The notes under the pieces: model-generated | The model's input: only the letters and a program-made list of their open reading frames with translations | What the model was told of the DNA's origin: nothing | Database searches by the model: none | Program-made: the position numbers and the translations under genes | Origin: Cytobacillus sp. NCCP-133 | GTDB lineage: Bacteria; Bacillota; Bacilli; Bacillales; Cytobacillaceae | Direction: 5' to 3' | Assembly: GCF_026011715.1 (NCBI RefSeq) | Contig: NZ_BRVM01000008.1 | Span: 1 to 64,000 of the forward strand | DNA: 64,000 bases | Part shown: positions 7,995-16,112 of the stretch, in pieces | How positions within the stretch are numbered: the first letter of the stretch is position 1 | How the letters are laid out: each line of letters opens with the position of its first letter

Positions 7995-8924
7995 ATGCTA
8001 TTACCATGCATAAAATGCTATTGTTACGCGGATCAAACCTTCACAGTCAGTATAGGAAATAGGGAAATAAAAGAGAGTATCTGTTCTTCATGTAAAGAGT
8101 CAATAGAGGATGAATTTGAAAACTTGATAATGAAATGGACTATGGATTTCTTTGGAGAAGAAATACTTTTTAAAAAGAAATCCGCATATTCAACAATTTA
8201 TGTATCTGAAAGCGATGAGCAAAGAAATCTAAGGTTTCTTACTTCCTTTCAATCTGGAATACTAAAAAATGAAGAAGGAACTTCTACACCTTATTTAAAC
8301 AGTTTTTTACTTGGACCTATTTTTTTAAATAGAGAGATTAAAAAAATTCTATGTATAGGGTTAGGTACAGGGTACCTGGTTAAAACGCTAAGAAGAATTT
8401 TCCCTGAAATTGAGATTGACGTAGTTGAAATAGACGAAGAGGTCTACAATGTAGCTAAAAATTATTTCAATTTTAGCCAAGATGGTAAGACAGAGGTACA
8501 TATTGTGGATGCTTTTAACTTTGTTGAAAATGCGAATAGTTCAGACTATGATTTAATAGCGTTAGATGCTTATGACGGAAATGAAATACCATCGCATCTT
8601 GATACAATCGAATTCTACGAAGAACTTAGTCGTATCTTAATGGCGGACGGAATTCTAATTACGAACTTGCATGGACGCTTAACAGGGGAACATTCTATAG
8701 GTTTTAGAAACTCGTTTGATAAAATGGAAGTTGTTTTTAAACACAGTATCTTAATTCCTTCTCCTAATGAATGGGAAATGAACATACTGACTCTGTCTTC
8801 TAATAGTCAGATTGACAAGATTAGTGCGGATTCTAAAGTGTTACCAGCAGAGTTAATATCATTAATTGATCCTTGGTTAAACACTAGACAATATAATGAA
8901 AAAGACATTGAAGAAAAGGCATAA
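7995..8924 (+). CDS. Spermidine-synthase-like methyltransferase with Cys-rich N-terminus
   Basis: 309 residues. The core is a Rossmann methyltransferase/aminopropyltransferase of the spermidine synthase class: CIGLGTGYLVKTLR (motif I), DVVEIDEEVYNVA (acidic end of beta-2), and LDAYDGNEIPSHLDTIEFYEEL, which matches the DAY...PxHLxTxEF stretch of spermidine-synthase-like proteins. The N-terminal about 35 residues hold CIKCYCY and ICSSC, a probable zinc knuckle not usual in SpeE. As last gene of the peptide operon it may alkylate the peptide (for example a thiol, amine or carboxylate) with a SAM-derived group; the reaction is inferred. Confidence 0.75.
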   Translation: MLLPCIKCYCYADQTFTVSIGNREIKESICSSCKESIEDEFENLIMKWTMDFFGEEILFKKKSAYSTIYVSESDEQRNLRFLTSFQSGILKNEEGTSTPYLNSFLLGPIFLNREIKKILCIGLGTGYLVKTLRRIFPEIEIDVVEIDEEVYNVAKNYFNFSQDGKTEVHIVDAFNFVENANSSDYDLIALDAYDGNEIPSHLDTIEFYEELSRILMADGILITNLHGRLTGEHSIGFRNSFDKMEVVFKHSILIPSPNEWEMNILTLSSNSQIDKISADSKVLPAELISLIDPWLNTRQYNEKDIEEKA

Positions 8925-8929
8925 TCCAA

Positions 8930-8975
8930 AAAAGCCCTGATTATTCTGCTTACCGTAGAGAAATCAGGGTTTTCA
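8930..8975 (+). terminator. Terminator of the cargo operon
   Basis: GCCCTGATT (8934-8942) pairs with AATCAGGGT (8962-8970), followed by TTTT. It directly follows the methyltransferase stop. The remaining span up to the transposon end at 9205 shows no gene. Confidence 0.75.
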
Positions 8976-9163
8976 CTTTCCAGTATTTCTTAAACATATA
9001 CTATTTACGTATTATCAAACAGAACTAGGAAATGTTCTGGGACATCAATACCGTTCAACCCATAATAAATACTGTTTGAGGTGTTTACATAACATGGACC
9101 TTTGTTGAGTAAGAATAGGAAAATTGATCATTTAAGAGAAAAAATCACTTTTTTTATCCTGAA

Positions 9164-9205
9164 TTTGCTTAGCGTACAAAATTTCCGAAATGTTGGCTGT
9201 ACCCC
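9164..9205 (-). repeat. Right terminal inverted repeat of the Tn3-family element
   Basis: 42 bp ending CCCC, followed outside by TAATA at 9206-9210. It matches the left end at 40 of 42 positions. Between 9211 and 9472 I see only a hairpin (AAGTGGA...TCCACTT with a T run, about 9294-9338) and the terminator below. Confidence 0.93.
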
Positions 9206-9395
9206 TAATAGTAAAAGTCCTTTCTTAATTAATTGAAGTGGCTTAATGATAAGAATTCGCGTCTACTTTGAGAGAAAAGTCAAAAAAAATTAAACAAGTG
9301 GAAAAACCGAGTCGCAATTCTCCACTTGCTTTTTTTATAGGGGCTTATCGGACAGCTTCTGCTAAAGGGCTTGTTTGTATTTCTACTACATAGAA

Positions 9396-9442
9396 AATGA
9401 GAGGACAATTGCCCTCATATTGGACAATCTATCCTCTCTTCA
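9396..9442 (-). terminator. Terminator downstream of the DUF3885 gene
   Basis: On the minus strand GAGAGGA...TCCTCTC forms a long stem with internal ATTG/CAAT pairing, followed by ATTTTCT. It ends the toxin-immunity transcript. Confidence 0.6.
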
Positions 9443-9472
9443 TGACTCTTCTTAAGTGGTGGGTCCTTTAAT

Positions 9473-10108
9473 TTAAATAAACATTGAATCTATTCTTTCT
9501 TTATCATATTGTAAGATCCAGCTGTTGTATTTTTGGTATAAAGGGTGAATTAATTCTTTAGAACTTGCAACAATATCTACTCCACAATCATCATATTGAT
9601 TAAAAATTATTCCTTTTTGAAGGTTCACAAAATAACATTCTTCATCAGATTTTATTTTAGGTTGGATGTTAAAATCCTTATTTCCGATAGACATTAGAAG
9701 TTTTTTATAGTAAATGTCTTTTTTATTACATTCCAAATAAAAACGATTAGTTTCATTTTCTGGAAAGTTTAAATCACAATTAATAATTTTTTTATATTTT
9801 AGTTTGTATCTTAATTCTTTGTTATTAAGATACTTTTGTAAAAATTTTGTTGAGTTTTTATTTCCCCTTTTATCAACTATTAAATGAAAAATATCTGTAT
9901 CACAGAATATTTCCTCGAACAAAGTAATAGAGCGAAAATATACTTGTTTCATATATTTATTTTCATCGACTTCGTAAGGATTACCTAATTCATACCGAAT
10001 ACCGAAGTTAACATTATAAAAAAGTTGATTGTCTAATGGAACATCCTTAAATTTTTCTTTAAATTTAAGTTCGAATATATCTATTCTCATAACGAATTTT
10101 ATTATCAT
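9473..10108 (-). CDS. DUF3885 protein, probable immunity protein of the adjacent RHS toxin
   Basis: 211 residues, soluble and charged, with the features of DUF3885: FGIRYELGNPYE, YFRSITLFEEIF near the N-terminus, KYLNNKELRYKLKYKK in the middle, and CYFVNLQKGIIFNQYDDCGVDIVA followed by KYNSWILQYD at the C-terminus. It follows the RHS gene by 74 bp on the same strand, the usual place for the cognate immunity gene of a polymorphic toxin. That it neutralises this toxin is inferred from position and family habit. The sequence is much more AT-rich than the RHS core, typical of swapped toxin-immunity tips. Start is uncertain: 10108, or an in-frame ATG at 10090. Confidence 0.75.
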   Translation of the reverse strand: MIIKFVMRIDIFELKFKEKFKDVPLDNQLFYNVNFGIRYELGNPYEVDENKYMKQVYFRSITLFEEIFCDTDIFHLIVDKRGNKNSTKFLQKYLNNKELRYKLKYKKIINCDLNFPENETNRFYLECNKKDIYYKKLLMSIGNKDFNIQPKIKSDEECYFVNLQKGIIFNQYDDCGVDIVASSKELIHPLYQKYNSWILQYDKERIDSMFI

Positions 10109-10182
10109 CCTTTATTTAAATATTTAAAAATTAACATAAAACAATTATCAGAAGAGTTCGTATGGACTTATTTATATTGAGC

Positions 10183-13100
10183 TTATTTTGACAGTATTCT
10201 TCCCTTTCCATCAAGTGATGCTTTTCTCTTTCCATTTTTATCTTTCAACTTCCATTTTCTTCCTCCATGACCAGCGGTATCTTTTTCAATTGTCCAGCCT
10301 GTCTTAGGATCTTTATATGCTGTTTTTCCTTTTACTTTATTTTTAAACTTTCCAATATCAATACTTCCATCTGACCTTTTTAATGATTTTGGAATTGATT
10401 GGCCTGTACTAAATAACGGTTTTACCTTTTTATAAAGCCAAGTACCTCCCTTAATTGCTAATCCACCTATTACAAGAGCACCTGTTGAGAGTAATGCTAT
10501 TTGACCAATCCCAGGTATAAAATACAATGCAACAGCATAATTTCCATCTGGATCTACGTATATTACTGGATTATTCTTCGTGTAGGCATATAAATTTAAA
10601 GATTGTGGATCATTTGCAAATCCATGGAAGGAATCTCTTGTAATAAAACGACCTACTTCTGCATCATAGTAGCGAGCCATCAAATAATACAAATTTGTTG
10701 ACTCATCGTATCGGTAACCCGCATAACGATATGGGTTAGCTGATGCCATTGTACCAGTATGAGAAATGACGTTCCCCCATGCGTCATAGTGATATTCGGC
10801 AACAATAGATCCGTTAGAATCTGTTAGTGCAGTGACATCTCCATGCCCATTTACATGATAATAATAAGTTTTTCCGCCTTTTGTCATGGTTACTGGGTTA
10901 CCAATAGCATCCCATGTATATTCAGCAGTAATACTATTGTTAGCATCCGTCTCCGCGATAACTTTATCACCATTGTACTGGAAATATGTTGTTCCAGCTG
11001 GTGTTGTCATGCTCGTACGTTTACCATCATGATCATATGTAAACTTCGCAAGGGAATTACCAGTCTTGTCTTTTACTTCGATCAGTTGGTTTTCCACATC
11101 GTAAATATACGTTTTTTCACCGTCATTTGTCAGGTTACCGTTCGGATCATACGAATATGCCTCTTCATTGACGCTTGTCAATTCGTTACCAGCATTATAC
11201 GTATAGGTCGTCGTGGTTGTTGTTCCTTTTGCTTCGATTTTTTTGGTGCGGTTACCTACCTTATCGTATTCATAGGATACCACAGTCCCATCTATTAACG
11301 TTTCTTTGGTTAACTGGTCGAGAGCGTCATACTCATACGATACTGTCCCTTTGTTTGTAACAACACTGGTATGATTGTTGTTGGGATCGTAATTGTATTT
11401 ATACGAATCTAATACAGTTCCGTCCTTCTTGTAGTTTTTTACTTCGCTTAGTAGGTTACTTTCATTATACTGAAAAGCAGTATAGGCGTTATTCGCCCGT
11501 CTAACAGATGTCACGTTTCCACGCTCATCGTAGACGTACTTTGCCATGTTTTGATTATTTCGTGATAGAACAACAAGCTGATTCAGCTTGTTATAAGCAA
11601 ATTCCGTTGATACGTTTGTCGATCCAGCCGTGAACTTGATAGATGTTAGGTTATCGTTTGGATCGTAATTATATTCGGTTTTAATCGATCCTTTGGATTC
11701 TTGAGTTAAACGATTATTTTTATCATACGTGAAATTAGTGGTTTTACCCGTATTATCTGCATACCAAGCGATATTTCCATTTGCATCGTAGCTCAATCCC
11801 CACTTTTTAATACCATTATGGTAGATACCGTCCATCCGATTCAATGCATTATAGGTATAGGATACGGTGTCACCTTTCGGGTAAATCCGTTTTTTTGTAT
11901 TCCCATTTTTGTCATAATCCAATTGAATCACTTGATTTAATGGATTGGTAATCTTGGACACGAGGTTTAACTCGTTATAATCATACTTCGTTAGGTTATT
12001 TTTGGCATCCGTCACCGTTGTTCGGTTTCCGTTTCCATCGTAACCATAAGACGTTTCCCCAAGCTTAGCATCGGTCACTTTTGTTAACAAATTACGTTTG
12101 TCGTAAGCAAAAGAAGTCGTTTGGTTTTTACCATCTTTTATGCTAGTTTGATTACCAACAGCATCATAACCGTAGGTAACAGTCTTTCCAAGTGGATCCT
12201 TGACACTGGTTTCATAGTTACTTCCTGCATCGTATGAATGAGAGGTAATGGATGACCCAAGTTCAAGACGCATCGAATCAAACCAAGTAGTGCCTGTTTG
12301 ATTCCAATAATAGTAATGTACGTCTATAGAGTTAAAGGCTTTTTTCGGTTTCACTTCTGCTGCGACATGCTGCCAATCGGATTCTGTCTTACTGAAATCA
12401 TTAGCATAATCCCAATCAACGGTCCCATCGGTATAGTTAATCGCTACTTGTAAATTGTAGTACCCGCCGTTCGGGTTTGCTCCGACCTGTTTCGACCAAC
12501 CGGAAAGGGTTAATTTTGTATTTTGATCTCCAGATATATTGAGGTGCTGTTTGAGCGATTTATTCTTCCCGGCTTCTCCCGTCATCTGGAAGGATGATTG
12601 GCCGATATAGACATTGTCATCTTCAGGATTCACATTTTGAACGACTTTATCATTTACCGATAGATTACTACTAGTTTCCCAGAAAGCAGGTTTTCCAGCT
12701 TGAACTCTTTCAAAGCTTGAATTTTCAACAAGGTTATAAGCAGCAAGGGTTGAACCTTTTTCCACTTGAATACCATCGAAATATGCAGTTCCAGTTCCTG
12801 CATTTAGTCCGACTGCTACTGAAATTTTTGTTGTACCAGCTGGTACAGTATCGATAACAGCTTGTAGCCTCGTCCAATCATGAGTCCCTTTTAGTTCAGA
12901 CGAATATTGTACTTCTCCCATAGGATTATTTTGATCATCGAAAAATTCAAATTTTAATAGAGCCGTACCTGTCGTGTTGCTTGTTTTGACATAGGCACTT
13001 GCGATATATTTTTCTCCAGCTGTATACTCAAATTTTTCTGAACGGATAATAGCCCAACTAGTTGGATTGGAAATACTAACTGCTTTCCCTCCAAATTTGC

Positions 13101-15837
13101 CACTGCCTGTCCATGCAAACGTTGCTGTGCTGCCTGCACCTTTTAACTGATCCCAATTATCAGCCCAGTTATCACTATTCTTATCCCATTCAAAGCTTGG
13201 ATTCGCCAATAAATTGTCTGCCGCAGACATTGGATGAGTATCGTAAAGGAGATTTCCCTTGGAATCATATCGACTCACCGATGTCTGTACGTTTGGATCT
13301 GTCGATTCGGTTTGATTGCTATTACCATCGTAATCATTTGTACTTACGTTTTGATTGAAATCTTCTTCTTTTACTAAGTTGTTTTGACTATCATATTCAA
13401 AAGTCGAATTTTGATTTTCTGGCAGCTGTACCCCTGTAATATTCCCTTTTGCATCATAGGTGTATACATAGGCTGCAGTTCCACCTGCTTTATTTGTATT
13501 CGGATCTACGACTTTTGTTAGATTATTTTTATTGTCATAAATATAGGTTGTAACTGCCTTATTGGCTGAATCTAACGGATTTTCAGTAATTTGTACAACA
13601 TTTCCATTTGCATTTGTGGTGTAGTCTACCCGCTTGCCTTCACCATCTGTCACCGAAGTGACAAGATTAGTCGTGTCATAAGAATATGTTGTTTTACTGG
13701 TTTCCACTGCATCATTGATCGTTATCGGACGGCTAATGCTTTTAACACGATCTGTCGTATCATATTCAACGGTTGTTTTAATGCTGCGGGCATCCGTGAT
13801 TCCTGTAATATTATGATCCGTATCATACGAAAAAGTTGTCGCCTTTCCTTCTGGATCCGTTACTTTTGTGAGGTTTCCAGAAGTATCGTATTCATATTTT
13901 GTTGCTCGGCCTGCAGGATCTGTTACATTTGAAACATATCCGTTTGTGCCATATCCAATAGTCGTTTCCCGTCCGGAAGCATCTCGAACTTTTGTTAATT
14001 TTCCAGAAGCGTCATACACGAAAGTGGTTGTATTATCATTTGTATCAACAATCGAGCTGATTTTTCCATCCTTGTTAAAGTTCGTTTTTGTGCCGTCGGT
14101 TTCAGTGATCGTATACGTTCCGTCCCCATTTTTAACTAAATCAAGGTAAATACCACCGGCAGCTTCATATCCGCCTCCGATTTTTTCTCCAAAAATATGC
14201 CGCGTGTTATCTTCATCAATTAAAGTGATCGGTCCATTCCCTGAATCAACAATTAACGGTTCTAGATTCGTAATCCATCCATACCCGAATAAACCTTTAA
14301 AAGAAGATTTTCGGCTATTGTATGTTCGATTTAAGCTTACTTCTGGACCACGTCCCGGAATTACCACATCTGTCTTTTGTAATACAAGGTTCCCGTTTGC
14401 CGGGTTTACTCCGTCATCCGTAGTTGACCAAAATGATTCCATACCAATAGCTTCAACCGTATAGTTAATGGTAATTCGCGGTGTATTATTTCCACTATTG
14501 ACTGAATTGAAAGAACGATAGGGGGAAGATGTTTCATTTTGCTGTTTTAACATCATTCCATAGTTGGCTTGGACACCGTTATACCAGTCTTTAGCCAATT
14601 TTGTAATATCCCATTGCCAATATGCATTAACTTTATTATCTGTCGTACTAGATTCTGGTGATCCAGCAATAGAAGGCTGTGCACTCCATGTTGCATTAGA
14701 TTCTGACCAGTTACTAGTAATGCGGAATAAATCAACAGATGCCGTTGAAGTATCACTTTTTGCTTGATAGGCATTGAAAGTAGCATTTGAAATGACACTA
14801 TCGCTAGGAAGGCTAGGTAGAACAAATTGAATTAATGCACGAGTTGAACCAAAATACCCATGATATCCGGTATTCATAAAAGATTCGCTTGAAAAAGCTG
14901 AACTTGGATAACTGCTTCCTATAAACGAATCTCGAATAACATTCCAATCGTTAATGGTTGGATCAATCGTTACTGGATATTGTGTCTTTGGATCTTGTAA
15001 GAATTCTTGATCGGCGATGACATCAACAAATGTTTTTCCATTTTCTTTACGTAACTCAAGGGTAACCTTTTCAGAATACTTACCTTCGGCATCAGTCATG
15101 AAAGGGTTTTCGAAAAACCAGACTGGATTTTCCTTGGAATCTTTGAAAACAATAATCCCGTTTTTCTCTTTATGAGGTGTTACCCCCTTCATCTTCAGCT
15201 CAAAACTGAATGTATTTTCGTTTTGATATTGATTTAATATAATATCTTCTTTTACAGCACTACCCTGTACACGGTAATGAACATCGACGTTATCGAAAAT
15301 ACCTTTATAGGTCACATCATTATTTTTTAAAGTACCCTGTACTTTTTTTGCTTTCACTGGAACGAGGCTAATGTTCTTTTCACTCTTTTCAACTGTAACA
15401 AGATCTCCATTTCCAGTTTCTTGCGTAAACCACACCTTTTGATTATTTGCGGTATTTTCAAATTTCCCCGCTTTTTTTGTGCTTTTTTTGAGTTTATTAT
15501 CGATCTTTTTCCATTTTTTATCTGAAGGATCTTGATAAAACTGTTGTTCCATAAAGATCTCTTCGGTAAAACTTCCATCTGGGTTTAAATATCTTGTTGA
15601 ATATGGAGAACGTTTACTTGTTAACTCTAGTTTTTCTTTTGGAAGCTTATTTGGCAGTTCTCCAATATCTGCCGTTAAGTTTTCCTTTTTAGAAGACCTT
15701 TTGGCTTCACCTGGCGCTGCTTCTGCAAAGTAAGGAGCTATTAAACTAAAAATCAGGCAAAATGAGATAATAAAAGCAAAATAGCGATAGAATGATCGAA
15801 ATGCTGGCGACATGTAATATGTTTCTTCCTCTCTCAA
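10183..15837 (-). CDS. Secreted RHS/WapA-like polymorphic toxin
   Basis: 1,884 residues. Order of parts: signal peptide (hydrophobic core near residues 18-38, cut near AEAAPG); DNRLRE-type wall-associated domain (about 290-460); DUF6531-like DGVNPANGNLVL entry to the RHS barrel; YD/RHS repeats interrupted by two carbohydrate-binding-like jelly-roll modules (about 900-1150); more YD repeats; and the RHS core GYRYDESTNLYYLMARYYD...DPDG near residue 1750. A hydrophobic stretch and a basic tip of about 75 residues follow, with DTAGHGGRKWKLKDKNGKR as the likely toxic nuclease-type domain. WapA proteins deliver such tips into neighbouring cells. The signal context favours either the TTG at 15837 or the ATG at 15813. 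Confidence 0.93.
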   Translation of the reverse strand: MREEETYYMSPAFRSFYRYFAFIISFCLIFSLIAPYFAEAAPGEAKRSSKKENLTADIGELPNKLPKEKLELTSKRSPYSTRYLNPDGSFTEEIFMEQQFYQDPSDKKWKKIDNKLKKSTKKAGKFENTANNQKVWFTQETGNGDLVTVEKSEKNISLVPVKAKKVQGTLKNNDVTYKGIFDNVDVHYRVQGSAVKEDIILNQYQNENTFSFELKMKGVTPHKEKNGIIVFKDSKENPVWFFENPFMTDAEGKYSEKVTLELRKENGKTFVDVIADQEFLQDPKTQYPVTIDPTINDWNVIRDSFIGSSYPSSAFSSESFMNTGYHGYFGSTRALIQFVLPSLPSDSVISNATFNAYQAKSDTSTASVDLFRITSNWSESNATWSAQPSIAGSPESSTTDNKVNAYWQWDITKLAKDWYNGVQANYGMMLKQQNETSSPYRSFNSVNSGNNTPRITINYTVEAIGMESFWSTTDDGVNPANGNLVLQKTDVVIPGRGPEVSLNRTYNSRKSSFKGLFGYGWITNLEPLIVDSGNGPITLIDEDNTRHIFGEKIGGGYEAAGGIYLDLVKNGDGTYTITETDGTKTNFNKDGKISSIVDTNDNTTTFVYDASGKLTKVRDASGRETTIGYGTNGYVSNVTDPAGRATKYEYDTSGNLTKVTDPEGKATTFSYDTDHNITGITDARSIKTTVEYDTTDRVKSISRPITINDAVETSKTTYSYDTTNLVTSVTDGEGKRVDYTTNANGNVVQITENPLDSANKAVTTYIYDNKNNLTKVVDPNTNKAGGTAAYVYTYDAKGNITGVQLPENQNSTFEYDSQNNLVKEEDFNQNVSTNDYDGNSNQTESTDPNVQTSVSRYDSKGNLLYDTHPMSAADNLLANPSFEWDKNSDNWADNWDQLKGAGSTATFAWTGSGKFGGKAVSISNPTSWAIIRSEKFEYTAGEKYIASAYVKTSNTTGTALLKFEFFDDQNNPMGEVQYSSELKGTHDWTRLQAVIDTVPAGTTKISVAVGLNAGTGTAYFDGIQVEKGSTLAAYNLVENSSFERVQAGKPAFWETSSNLSVNDKVVQNVNPEDDNVYIGQSSFQMTGEAGKNKSLKQHLNISGDQNTKLTLSGWSKQVGANPNGGYYNLQVAINYTDGTVDWDYANDFSKTESDWQHVAAEVKPKKAFNSIDVHYYYWNQTGTTWFDSMRLELGSSITSHSYDAGSNYETSVKDPLGKTVTYGYDAVGNQTSIKDGKNQTTSFAYDKRNLLTKVTDAKLGETSYGYDGNGNRTTVTDAKNNLTKYDYNELNLVSKITNPLNQVIQLDYDKNGNTKKRIYPKGDTVSYTYNALNRMDGIYHNGIKKWGLSYDANGNIAWYADNTGKTTNFTYDKNNRLTQESKGSIKTEYNYDPNDNLTSIKFTAGSTNVSTEFAYNKLNQLVVLSRNNQNMAKYVYDERGNVTSVRRANNAYTAFQYNESNLLSEVKNYKKDGTVLDSYKYNYDPNNNHTSVVTNKGTVSYEYDALDQLTKETLIDGTVVSYEYDKVGNRTKKIEAKGTTTTTTYTYNAGNELTSVNEEAYSYDPNGNLTNDGEKTYIYDVENQLIEVKDKTGNSLAKFTYDHDGKRTSMTTPAGTTYFQYNGDKVIAETDANNSITAEYTWDAIGNPVTMTKGGKTYYYHVNGHGDVTALTDSNGSIVAEYHYDAWGNVISHTGTMASANPYRYAGYRYDESTNLYYLMARYYDAEVGRFITRDSFHGFANDPQSLNLYAYTKNNPVIYVDPDGNYAVALYFIPGIGQIALLSTGALVIGGLAIKGGTWLYKKVKPLFSTGQSIPKSLKRSDGSIDIGKFKNKVKGKTAYKDPKTGWTIEKDTAGHGGRKWKLKDKNGKRKASLDGKGRILSK

Positions 15838-16093
15838 TTTATGTACTAGTCCGGATAGTCTAGATGATTATACCTAGATTATTTAATATTGAATATAGTT
15901 CAAAATTTGGAAAATAAAATGATTACCTGCCATTTATTACAAATGATAGAGAAATAGCAAATATAGCATTCATCAGTCATGAAAATCCAAAATCTACCTT
16001 CTATCTCTTATTATATCAACATAGTATACTATTTCTTGGTGATTCAATTGCTAGGTGATTCAATTGCTAGGTGAATCATCTTGATCAAGTTTA

Positions 16094-16112
16094 AAAGGAG
16101 ATGTGAAACGAT
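16094..16112 (+). promoter_or_regulatory. Ribosome site deciding the chitinase start
   Basis: AAAGGAG ends at 16100. A GTG at 16103 is too close to be used, whereas TTG at 16112 has 11-base spacing; an ATG at 16130 has only a weak site. TTG is preferred. Confidence 0.5.

Larger units (their letters stand above)
202..9205. mobile_element. Complete Tn3-family transposon carrying a peptide-modification operon
   Basis: The element is 9,004 bp. It starts GGGG and ends CCCC, as Tn3-family ends do, with 42-bp inverted repeats differing at only two positions. The 5-bp TAATA lies immediately outside both ends (197-201 and 9206-9210), the expected Tn3 target duplication, so the boundaries are well supported and insertion is probably fairly recent. 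It contains tnpA, tnpR, a res-like region, and the plus-strand cargo 4171-8924. The cargo is markedly AT-rich compared with the chromosomal genes further right. Confidence 0.93.

Noticed and set aside
4171-8924. Lanthipeptide or AviCys cluster
   Set aside because: No LanB/C/M/K-L type dehydratase or cyclase and no Ser/Thr-rich core; only the decarboxylase type enzyme is shared.
9396-9442. GGACA motifs right of the transposon as the partner of the left GGACA repeats
   Set aside because: They are in the same, not the inverted, orientation and are explained by the terminator hairpin of the DUF3885 gene.
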